From NCBI GenBank assembly GCA_944472155.2, contig OX235274.1, forward strand, positions 35,462,052 through 35,526,051: a stretch of 64,000 nt of DNA, given 5' to 3'. Shown piece by piece: positions 55,975 to 64,000 of the stretch; position 1 is the first letter of the stretch; every line of letters starts with the position of its first letter. This DNA comes from Trichobilharzia szidati (Eukaryota > Platyhelminthes > Trematoda > Strigeidida > Schistosomatidae). Under the pieces are notes generated by a model. The model ran no database searches. It was not told the origin of the DNA and saw only the letters and a list, made by a program, of their open reading frames with translations. The position numbers were made by a program, and so were the translations under genes.

Positions 55975-56165
55975 ATGCATCGGTGGTCCCTGGGGTAGGA
56001 ATGCTCGCCGCCATCCATGGAATCGATTCTCAGCTGGCGAATTCCTAAATCTTGTCTAGTTTATTAGACGGTGGTAATTCTGAGAAAGAGCGAAGGTTGA
56101 AAGTGCGGCTAGTAGTAACCCTAGGCGCCTGAAAGCAATACCAAAACTACTACTGATACTTGGAA
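55975..56165 (+). mobile_element. SINE delta, diverged
   Basis: TCGGTGGTCCCTGGGGTAGG is a decayed head, and GAATCGATTCTCAGC is at the B-box position. The body has GAGAAAGAGCGAAGGTTG and ends TACTTGGAAAGCTTTAG. Confidence 0.55.
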
Positions 56166-56184
56166 AGCTTTAGGCACTATCTCC

Positions 56185-56745
56185 CACACTATCATCATCA
56201 CTCTGAAATCGGTGTGGAAATCTTCTGCACTCCGCCATAGCATAAACAACAAAATTCGGACTTTCAACACAGATGTTAAGTCAGTCACTTCTTTTCTATG
56301 GGTCAGAAACTCGCAGTGCTCGCCACAAAAAGCGTTCCCAACAGGTTGAAGGGTTTTATCAGCAGTTACCTTCCCTGGCTCCATACTGAAGATCAAATGG
56401 CCAGAAAGAATTAACAACAAGAAAATATGTGAATACACCAACGAACGACCTATTGCTCAACAGATATGTAGAAGAAAAAGGAGATGGATCAGACACACTG
56501 AGAAGATCGTCGAATGGTATCTCGTGTCAGGCACATCTTCGAGTGGAAGGTAAATAGGGAACGACAAGCTGGGTGTGTGTCCAAGGGTAACATGAAGGAG
56601 ACATGTGAGAGAGGTCGAAGACTATGGGCATCGGGGGGCCAGCTAAAGAGGACCTCAGAAAATAGGACAAAGTGGATATGTGCTGTTGAAGCCCTATATT
56701 CCACTTGGAACTCAAGGGAACAATGATAAAAATATAATAATATAC
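56185..56745 (+). mobile_element. LINE family A 3' copy
   Basis: CATCACTCTGAAATCGGTGT, AATTAACAACAAGAAAATAT, AGACACACTGAGAAGATCG, ending CCCTATATTCCACTTGG with ATAATATAC. Confidence 0.8.
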
Positions 56746-56749
56746 TGTG

Positions 56750-57415
56750 TTCTACCAGTAGCTCTCAAAGAATACAAAAAAACCATGAAAAGAAGCTGAT
56801 AAAAAAAAAAGTTTAGCAATATTGACGATGGTTTTTCGTAGACGAAAACAATAAGAACAAGGCATAGAAATATACAAAGAAGAAGAAGAGACATGCGGAT
56901 GAGTAGTATATCACTTTAGCAACAGTTAACCTACAACTGGCAAAGTTAAACTGTAGGAAGTTGTCACTTCGTTACACGACCTTCAACAACGAATTAATCA
57001 AATCCTGCCTTGTGTGTTTCGGATTTGCTTAAAAAGTTTAAAGAATATCGAGTGTCTGATTACTTTGTAAATGGTTGATTAATTGGGAGTTACTAAAACA
57101 TGAATAAGGGGGGGGGGAAGTAAGGAGCTTAACAGGATAAATGGTCTTTTTTGGGAGAATTAGGATGTTGGGGTAGATTAAAGGACAGAACACGATGACC
57201 TATAGTTATCGACTATGTAATTTCACAACTTTTATCGCCACCAGATGTTCAACTCTGTGATTATCTAACCTTAAGTGCGCTGATGAAAATCTACGAATCA
57301 CGGTGGTCTGCTTAAAATTTGGGCTACCAAAAAATCCTCCACCATTATTATAGTAAATAATTCTCTTGTTCAATTTATGGTAATCTATTAAAATATGACC
57401 TCTAGTGGTGTTTTC
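56750..57415. other. No recognisable feature
   Basis: AT-rich, with a G homopolymer at about 57110. No exon. Confidence 0.4.
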
Positions 57416-57422
57416 TACTCAC

Positions 57423-57611
57423 GTGAGTACTTAAAATGTCTACAACCTGCTGATTTGCAAGTCTCTACCAAACTTGGGGGGGGGGGAATATATTCGCAGG
57501 TGGCAGCGTATCTCAATACATGAGATAACTGCTCCTGACTTATTGCCTTTGGGTCTCGATATATACTTCTGAACATTTCATAGTTGGCTTTCAAAGAAAT
57601 CTTGTTCAATT
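57423..57611 (-). CDS. Candidate exon of an unrecognised gene (second of a pair)
   Basis: Minus strand: a strong acceptor (C/T tract ending GTTCTTCAAG, AG at 57613-57612), two bases, 62 codons and one base, then a consensus donor CAC|GTGAGT (at 57422-57417). It encodes LNKISLKANYEMFRSIYRDP, KAISQEQLSHVLRYAATCEY and a Pro run. The two leading bases complete a Lys codon with the exon at 57692-57840. The Pro run comes from an 11-base C homopolymer, so the frame after it (SLVETCKSAGC) is uncertain if that length is wrong. The text looks like folded globular protein, unlike the low-complexity gene downstream. I cannot name the family. Confidence 0.5.
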
Positions 57612-57691
57612 CTTGAAGAACACAAAGAAGAAGCATCCTAATGGATTGGTTGTGTGCTTCAGGTCAGACAGCTTTATGTCACACAATCTAC

Positions 57692-57840
57692 TCTCAATTA
57701 ATATTTTATTTGAAGATCCTGAACGAAGAGGAAATATCATGCAGTCAACTTCGCTGAAAATGCTGTACATGATGTGAACACTGTTCCCTTCACCGATTGG
57801 TATTAGGTGACAAGGTGTGAATAGAAAGTCATCCAAAATT
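57692..57840 (-). CDS. Candidate exon of an unrecognised gene (first of a pair)
   Basis: Minus strand: acceptor GTTGTCTGAAG (AG at 57842-57841), one base, 49 codons and one base, then donor GAGA|GTAGAT (at 57691-57686), giving an 80-bp intron before the next exon. It encodes ILDDFLFTPCHLIPIGEGNS, VHIMYSIFSEVDCMIFPL and SGSSNKILIE. The open frame runs on for 29 more codons past the proposed donor before a stop, so an unspliced reading is an alternative. The previous exon must end with two bases, so the exon at 61415-61481 cannot join directly. Confidence 0.45.
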
Positions 57841-57844
57841 CTTC

Positions 57845-58385
57845 AGACAACCTACTTACAGTAAGTGTTAGCACTAGATTGAACTATTTGAGAACCAACA
57901 CACATACACACACATACATGCACACACCAGGACACATTGAAACAGAAGGATTAATTGTGCTAAATACAACAACACAAGTGGCTATGAATGTTCATAGCAT
58001 AAGGATAATTAATATATTGTAAATGAATTCGATTTTATAATTCGCCATTTTCAAGCCAGCTCATAAGTCATGCTAAACCGCCCACATACATGTCCACACA
58101 TGTGTACATTATTTTCCTACGCTTTTGGCAAAAATGTAATAGCTATTTTTAGGGGTAGCTATTATGTTTTATTATTATTATTATTTGAATCAACTAAAAT
58201 GTCGAAGTGACCTACTATTACTCATGAACAATTAAATAAATTACAATTCTAATTATAGACTAACATAACAAAATCACTGTCCTAATGATTGCTGAACAGA
58301 ACAAAATGAGAATGAATTTTAGATAAAATATACAAATATGCATTTCGATAATCGATGTTGACACGAGATATAGTGTTTAACTACT
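57845..58385. other. No recognisable feature
   Basis: AT-rich with CA runs. No exon or repeat recognised. Confidence 0.4.
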
Positions 58386-58393
58386 ACTACTAC

Positions 58394-58692
58394 TGTGGTG
58401 AGAGCTGGCTGCTAGCCAAAGTTGGTAGACAGTAATTCACGTCAATGTTTATGTCCCCAATATTGGTGGTGAGAAAATGAGAACAAAGGCTTTGCGTAGG
58501 CGGATACAGTTAGCGGATACATGGATGATCTGACACAGCCACAAAGAGATGCAAGGTTAACTTTCTGTGAGAAACAACTAATCAAAAGACTGTATTTTCT
58601 ACTAACAGTAATCTACAATAATGTACATGAAAATCTATAAATATGTGTTGATTTTCCTTAATAAAGGATCTGTTGTCTGGCCCTTTCTTTTT
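58394..58692 (+). repeat. Solo-LTR-like repeat, 3' end eroded
   Basis: Starts TGTGGTGAGAGCTGG and runs to GTTGTCTGGCCC. The terminal TTGTTACA is replaced by T-rich sequence. Contains CTATAAATATGTG and CCTTAATAAAGGATCTG. Confidence 0.75.
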
Positions 58693-58769
58693 TATTTATT
58701 GCTTCCTTAACATAGAATTTTTTGTTTTTATTTCCTGAGAATAGTCTCACTGAAGACGACTTATTATCA

Positions 58770-59051
58770 TTTTTATTATTCCCCTGGGTTCAAAGTGGAA
58801 CAAAGAGCTTTAACAGCACATCTCCATTTGTCCTGTTCTTCACAAACTTCTCCAGCTGACCCCATGAATAATCATTCGTTTTCATCTCATCTTCATACAA
58901 TCTCCTACATGTTACACTTGGATACATGCCCAACTCATTGTTTCTCACTCAGGTACCACTAGAGGTATTGACAGACGCGCGATTTCACCCCAACGGTCTT
59001 CCCAACACCTGTCCAATCATTTTGTACTTTCTTCGGAATATTTCTTGAGTG
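58770..59051 (-). mobile_element. LINE family A copy, 3' part (split by another LINE A)
   Basis: Reversed family A from TTCCCCTGGGTTCAAAGTGG to TTTCTTGAGTG, continuing at 59537 after the insertion. Confidence 0.8.
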
Positions 59052-59059
59052 ATAGGCTC

Positions 59060-59528
59060 ATTAAGATCCGGATTTTCAACTCCAATGTGAAGTCAGTGCT
59101 ACTATACGGATGGATCAGAGATTTGGCGCGTCATGAAGAGCACTTCGAACAAACTACAGACCTTCATCAACAGCTGTCTTCGCTCAATACTCAAAAACCG
59201 GATGGCCGGCCAGAAAAGAGCAGCGACAGGGAGGGATATCTGGGAGCGAACCAACCCAGCAGGAACCGACTGTGTAACAAATATGCAGGAAGAAGTGGAG
59301 TTGGATTGGCCATACTCTGAGGAAACCATCAAGTTCGAGTGGAACCCGAACGGAAAGAAGCGAGTTGGTCATCAGTGCGTGGATGACATGGAGGAGGTAA
59401 TGTAAAGAGGAGAAAAAAGCATGTGGGCAGACGTGGAGCCAGGTGAAAACGTTGGCAGAGAACCAAACGCAATGGAGATGTGCAGCTGAAGATATATGTT
59501 CCTCTAGAAACTAAAGGAAACAATAATA
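59060..59528 (+). mobile_element. LINE family A insertion inside LINE A, with 8-bp target duplication
   Basis: A 469-bp, 5'-truncated copy starting ATTAAGATCCGGATTTTC and ending in AACAATAATAAT. It is flanked by ATAGGCTC at 59052-59059 and 59529-59536. It belongs to the same subfamily as 7078-8083 (CCAGAAAAGAGCAGCGACAG; AACCAACCCAGCAGGAA), different from the host copy. Confidence 0.9.
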
Positions 59529-59536
59529 ATAGGCTC

Positions 59537-59960
59537 TTGATTGGTTCCACGCCTACCAGAGTCCCTTTGTTCCTAATTCTTTCTGGCCATTCGATCTTCC
59601 GTATGTAGTCAGTGAAGGCAGTTATTGTTAAAAGTCCCCAACCTATCGGAAATGCTTTTGACGACGCGTCAAGTTTTTGACCCATACAGAAGAAGTGACT
59701 TTACTTAAACATTGATGTTGAAAATCCGAATTTTGTTGTTTATGCTGTGGCGGAGTGCAGAAGATTACCTAACTGATTTCAGAGTGATGGAGGTGTTTCT
59801 TGCCGTTCGAATTCTGATTGGTCTGGACATCTTCATCCATGTCGTCATCTGTAGTTGAAAAGATTCTGCGTAGATGAGTGAATGAAGTAACCTCTTTCAA
59901 ATTTCTTCCGTTGACAGTGATTGGTTGGTTACCTTCATCACCACCCGTCTTCTCTACGTT
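59537..59960 (-). mobile_element. LINE family A copy, 5' part
   Basis: Continues the reversed copy (TTGATTGGTTCCACGCC, TTCTTTCTGGCCATTCGAT) to the spacer region near GTTGGTTACCTTCATCACC. Confidence 0.8.
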
Positions 59961-60189
59961 CAGATGAAATCCAGGGTTTGACAGGAGTATTCAAGGCAAA
60001 CGTTTATCCAATACTTCCAGGATTCAAAGGTATCCTTGATTGATTTAAGTTGTCTCAACTCAACTGTGTTAACAATTATACTCACGGAATACTTTAGAAT
60101 TCCATGGTGGGACAGCAACATATGAGTTGTTATTCTGCCTATATGGAGTGAAAGAGCTAGTGAACTATTGTTACTGAATTACAGTTAAA

Positions 60190-60530
60190 TTAAACTACAG
60201 TCCTATTCTGGAACTCTTCATCAATGCACACCCACGACCCTGCCACTACCAAATCAAGATAAAGTGAAAGATACTCATCGAAGGCAATGGTCGAAGGTAG
60301 CCCGCTCTATCATCAGGAGTTGACAAAGTTACAATTCATAGGACATTGAATTCCAACCCAAGTGACCGAACGGTTAACGAGCTTAGTCTCCTAATTTGAA
60401 GGTCCCAGGGTTGTGGTGGAGGGTTGTGGGTGAGCACTTCTGAAGAGTCCCAAATGGGACGATGACCTCTTCCTGACTGATGTTGGTTCATAACGGAGAA
60501 ATATATCTCATCTTTCCTAAAAGTAAGGCG
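60190..60530. mobile_element. SINE beta remnants
   Basis: A minus fragment (CTGGAACTCTTCATCAATGC) and a plus unit 60350-60500 with head AAGTGACCGAACGGTTAACG and GCACTT-CTGAAGA-GTCCCAAATGGGAC-GATGA. The first core segment is intact, but GAAA is GATG. Confidence 0.55.
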
Positions 60531-60534
60531 TATG

Positions 60535-61225
60535 CATATATATGATCTACGCATAATTTTCACAGTAGACGACATGATGTGATTCAGTCTTGTCTATATC
60601 AATCATAAGATGAATTAGGTGAATTATAACAAACGCTAAATCCAGGTTCAGATGAATCATGTATACGCGCGTTTGTACATTTTTGTCAGTTCATCACATA
60701 ACAAAACCCTGTGAGGTAGGTGTGTTAAGACAAACCAGTCTGTAATTATCCTCCTATCCACCCACGCATTTATTTATTTATTTTTTAAATATAGATAGTA
60801 GTAGACATACTAATTTTATTTGGAAATCAACCAATTAAATCGATGATTTTCTCTAGGCTTGTATGTATGTCTATCTCCTATCGCTTATTCGATTGATTAT
60901 TAATATTATTATTATTAATATTACTATTATAAAATTCATCAATTATGAAAAATCGACTAGAGAACTCATCTCAGCATCATTATCAAAGCAAACATGAGGT
61001 GACAAAATCGATTTATGCTCAAAAAAGCAATAACAACTGCTGCAGTAGAGAGTGAGTGGTCTTATGAGAAAAAGTATTTGCTTGCCTTTCTCACTATCAC
61101 AATTCACAATGAAGTCAAATATATATACATATTTTGTTTTTTTAATTATAGCTTGATTCCACATAGTATTTTTGGTACAAGTATGGAATTTTCGGCATGT
61201 GATATCGGTAGCCTGATACTGTAGG
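60535..61225. other. No supported feature
   Basis: AT-rich. A minus-strand open frame at 60943-61233 (HVCFDNDAEMSSLVDFS at its end) has no splice site in a phase that would join 61415-61481. Confidence 0.35.
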
Positions 61226-61239
61226 CCGACCATTGATAT

Positions 61240-61322
61240 CAGGTGTGCGTCGGCAGGGGATCGAGCCCCGGACCATGTGCATGGTCGGTGGGAGTCCTAA
61301 CCACTGTGCCACCGACGCATTC
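61240..61322 (-). mobile_element. SINE delta head
   Basis: Minus strand: GCGTCGGTGGCACAGTGGTT and GGGGCTCGATCCCCTG. Only the tRNA-like part is present. Confidence 0.6.
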
Positions 61323-61414
61323 TCTACAAAAAGGCATGACAATGCTAAAAAAATTATTAGCAAAAGGTATATAGACATCATTAGTGAGTTTTAAACACAC
61401 ACAGAATCACTTAC

Positions 61415-61481
61415 ACTGCCATCTTTTTTCAGATAGACAAGGAACAGTTTTCCATCACAAGCTAAACGATGAATTTGATCC
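61415..61481 (-). CDS. Candidate 67-bp exon of an unrecognised gene
   Basis: Minus strand: strong acceptor (CCCCTTTCTTTATTATTTCAG, AG at 61483-61482), one base, 22 codons (DQIHRLACDGKLFLVYLKKD then GS), and a consensus donor CAGT|GTAAGT (at 61414-61409). The other two frames hit stops. Both splice sites are close to consensus and the peptide looks like folded protein, so a real exon is likely. It ends in phase 0, so its next exon is not one of those identified here. It may belong to the same gene as the exons at 57.4-57.8 kb. Confidence 0.6.
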
Positions 61482-61640
61482 CTGAAATAATAAAGAAAGG
61501 GGAAAAATCACGTGTCAAAATTATGCAGTAAAAAGAAAGTGTATATATAATTTGGCACCATTTGGAGCACTGAATGAAATAGAGATATAGTTCGGGAATA
61601 GCAGAGGCAAAATAGATTAACTGATATGAAAATAAATATA

Positions 61641-61731
61641 TTAATTTTATTCAGAAATGTATTCACAGGTTTGGCATAGCACACAGCGGACACAGTTCAA
61701 CTTATTGTTCGTAGTCACTTCAAGGTAGTAG
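61641..61731 (+). repeat. Left copy of a 91-bp direct duplication flanking an LTR
   Basis: AATTTTATTCAGAAATGTA...TTCAAGGTAGTAG. The same sequence, about 88% alike by eye, is at 61986-62076 on the other side of the LTR. Confidence 0.8.
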
Positions 61732-61979
61732 TGTGGTGAGAGCTGGCTGCTAGCCAAAGTTGGTAGACAGTAATTGACGTCAATGTTTATGTCCCCAATA
61801 TTGGTGGTGAGAAAATGAGAACAAAGGCTTTGCGTAGGCGAATATAGTTAGCATATGGATGATCTGACTGTATTTTCTACTAGCAATAATCTACAATAAT
61901 GTACATTAAAATCTATAAATATGTGTTGATTTTCCTTAATAAACGATCTGTTGGCTGGCCCTTGTCTTTTGTTGTTACA
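61732..61979 (+). repeat. Solo-LTR-like repeat with internal deletion
   Basis: TGTGGTGAGAGCTGG...TTGTTACA, 248 bp. About 50 bases present in the copies at 55.5 and 58.4 kb are missing after GGATGATCTGAC. The immediate flanks (GTAG, AATA) are not a target duplication. Confidence 0.8.
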
Positions 61980-61985
61980 AATATG

Positions 61986-62076
61986 CCAATTTTATTCAGA
62001 AATGCATTCACAGGTTTAGCATAGCATACAGTGACCACAGTACAATTTATTGTACGTAATCACTTCAAGGTAGTAG
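61986..62076 (+). repeat. Right copy of the 91-bp duplication
   Basis: AATTTTATTCAGAAATGCA...TTCAAGGTAGTAG. See 61641-61731. Confidence 0.8.
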
Positions 62077-62099
62077 TAATAATATGACTACTTTGATTG

Positions 62100-62455
62100 C
62101 GAAACTAGACGGTAACTAGTGTCATACGTCGAGTCTCTGATGTTTGGTGTGGACCGAAATCCATCAGTCAAAACTGTATTGTCACCATCATGCTAGGTGC
62201 TGCCTGGTCATCACAGTGCACTGTTGTTATCAGATGGTTGGAGGCTATCGACAGGAGGCCTTGTACCTACCTAGGTTTTATGCATTTTGGCACTCATCAG
62301 TCATCAGAAAGTATCAGTAATCTTAAATCTCAGAGGCGATATGAGTTCCTTCAAGGTTGTAGATACGTCTTGCTGAGTGGTGAGTACCAACAAACACGAA
62401 ACCTAGGTGAGATGTGGTTGGGCTAACCACCGTTAGCCTTCATCTATTTGATAAT
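62100..62455. repeat. SINE gamma copy, decayed
   Basis: CTAGTGTCATACGTCGAGTC, GATGGTTGGAGGCTATCGAC, CTTCAAGGTTGTAGATACG and ACACGAAACCTAGG follow the gamma order. Symmetry is partly lost. Confidence 0.6.
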
Positions 62456-62649
62456 ATAACTATCATTGTATTACTCAATCGCTATGGGTTATATCAAAGC
62501 AATTAACCTGTCAGACAGACTACTGTGCATAATATGTATCCGCTAAATCAGTGTACAGTTTTAGCCTTGATCAAATAGTTTATCAAGAATTCTAACTGTA
62601 ATAATCAAAGTAAACGAAAAATTAAAACAAACCAAATAACATATTCACT

Positions 62650-62990
62650 AATGCCATCGGAGAGTGTTTTTCCTCACTCCCGACCCGGTGGATCCTAATG
62701 GTCACTACTTCTCACTACAACTCCAAGAAAGTTCAGCCTGTAGCTAGCGACTACCGAGAATCAGATTAATTTTCAAGAGTTGGTTTGTAGAGATTTGTTT
62801 TGTTTCAAGTTGGGTCACGGATTGACGTCAATTAGAGAACCACTGAAAACCAGCAATGGAGTACTGGATAGCTGTTTCGTCCTAGTTTAGGACTTATCGG
62901 CAGTGACCACCCACTGCCAGGGTTGAGGCCCAGGACCTTATGGTTACAAGGCAAGTTCGTTGACGCTCCAGCCATTGAGACTCAACTCAA
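62650..62990 (-). mobile_element. SINE beta with U4-mutated hammerhead
   Basis: Minus strand: CACTG-CCGATAA-GTCCTAAACTAGGAC-GAAA-CAGCTATC-CAGTAC, with U4 as C and G8 as A. The 3' extension lies at 62650-62780. Confidence 0.65.
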
Positions 62991-63039
62991 AGGCGCAACA
63001 ATTCTAACTTCGACCAGTTCGAAACACACTCGGCAGTCA

Positions 63040-63660
63040 ATGACACTAGCTGTCTTCGATCATAGGTGTGTGCGTTCTATCTCCCGCGTGCAGTGGTATG
63101 ATAAGGTGAGCAATATTGAGGTTAGGCGTCGAGTGCTAGGTAAGGACGGGAAATCAATAAACGAGACTGTGAAATCACATCGACTGAGATGGTTAGGACA
63201 TGCGTTACATATGCCTAGTCATCGCCTTCCTCGACGGGCAATGTTAGCTGATATAGGGCCACGTTGGAAAAGAGCTAGCGGCGGTCAAACGAAAACATGA
63301 CTTCATCGGTCAATGAAATCTACAACAGTTAGTCTAAGCCAGTCACGTAGGAAGGTGTAGACTTCCTGGTTGGGGTCCTCGGGACGGTAGAAACCAATGG
63401 TTGGAAACAATTGGTGACATGGCTCAAAATCGTTCTCAGTGGCGCAGATGCATCCACTCCTTGTGACTTATGATTTCCAATGAAACTGTTTTGTTCTCCG
63501 TTATTACTATTCCTTTGTCTCACACCTCTGTTCACTGTCTATATTATGCATATCTCCTACTTTCTTCTCTTGCTTTGTGTGCTACAAGGAGGGAGTGTGG
63601 CGACTTGAACTGGCGCACATATTTGCAAAGTTCTGTGTCGAAAACCGATCGACCAACCGG
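63040..63660 (+). mobile_element. LINE family B 3' end
   Basis: Encodes LAVFDHRCVRSISRVQWYDK, RLRWLGHALHMPSHRLPRRA and GGQTKT. The 3' region ends TTGCAAAGTTCTGTGTCGAA and (CGAC)n-like. Nearly identical to 1945-2605, so both are probably recent insertions. Confidence 0.85.
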
Positions 63661-63669
63661 CTGTTGGTC

Positions 63670-63870
63670 ACGCCAAAAGTTGGAATTTATGGACCATTGG
63701 AAGAGATTCCGGTGGTAGAATAATCTACGAGCCAGACTTTTAACTGGAAGGTCCTGGACCTGAACCCTGGGTGGTTACTGCCGATGAGTTCTAAACTATA
63801 ACGAAACAGCTGACCAGGACTCCATTGCTGGTTTTCAGTGGTTCTCTAACTGATATTCGAATAATGAAAT
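63670..63870 (+). mobile_element. SINE beta, decayed
   Basis: TTGGAATTTATGGACCATTGG start, tRNA-like head, then TACTG-CCGATGA-GTTCTAAACTATAAC-GAAA-CAGCTGACC. U4 is C. The 3' arm ends TTCTCTAACTGATATTC. Confidence 0.6.
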
Positions 63871-63879
63871 AATGCGATC

Positions 63880-64000
63880 TAACGTAATGAACACAGCTCA
63901 GAATAAAATGTCATGTACTAGACTGCGTTAATCAATTGGCAAGTATACGTTATAATACTTGCCAAAGTACCATTTCATCATCTAAATTATTTTGAGGTAC
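63880..64000. other. No recognisable feature
   Basis: AT-rich end of the window. Confidence 0.4.

Overview
The window looks like gene-poor, repeat-saturated DNA from a schistosome blood fluke (genus Schistosoma; the species cannot be fixed from this text). The basis is AT-rich DNA, tiny exons separated by multi-kilobase introns, Penelope-like elements, two RTE-like LINE families with truncated tails, and tRNA-headed SINEs that carry hammerhead-ribozyme motifs, the hallmark of the schistosome Sm-alpha family. No prokaryotic gene organisation, rRNA, canonical tRNA or CRISPR array was seen.

The only well-supported host gene is on the minus strand. Seven exons (41271-41348, 34487-34558, 32468-32646, 22277-22390, 16595-16688, 8928-9078 and 6022-6609) each have AG/GT boundaries and one open frame, and all six junctions agree in codon phase. 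Together they encode the C-terminal ~425 residues of a low-complexity, acidic/Ser-rich protein with one membrane segment about 55 residues from its end. I do not recognise the family. A 27-bp candidate exon at 51545-51571 would also fit in phase. Three more minus-strand exon candidates (57423-57611, 57692-57840, 61415-61481) may be upstream exons of this gene or belong to a neighbour.

Almost everything else is retroelement debris in the introns. LINE family A (RTE-like, ending in an (AAT)n tail) has about a dozen copies. LINE family B (also RTE-like) has about ten, the longest at 32815-34400. There is one CR1/Jockey-like tail (52310-52945). Penelope-like (PLE) fragments lie at 0.2-1.8, 14.5-15.4, 28.8-29.6, 43.8-44.6, 46.2-47.2, 48.7-49.9 and 54.1 kb. 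A Merlin-like transposase relic sits at 18.7-19.3 kb. Five copies of a ~250-350-bp solo-LTR-like repeat occur, one with a perfect 4-bp target duplication. Four SINE-like groups are called here alpha and beta (tRNA-like head plus hammerhead), gamma (palindromic, tRNA-like core) and delta (tRNA-like head, no hammerhead seen). Nested insertions with clear target-site duplications give a relative chronology in several places.

The most noteworthy signals are two hammerhead motifs with every core residue intact (18322-18369 and 38411-38466, minus), a recurring C3-to-A core change in many other copies of both hammerhead SINE families, several large palindromes (18.3, 24.0-24.5, 30.6-31.1, 37.1-37.9, 42.4-42.9, 43.8-44.6 kb), and the phase-matched split gene. 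All coordinates of repeats without a target duplication are approximate.
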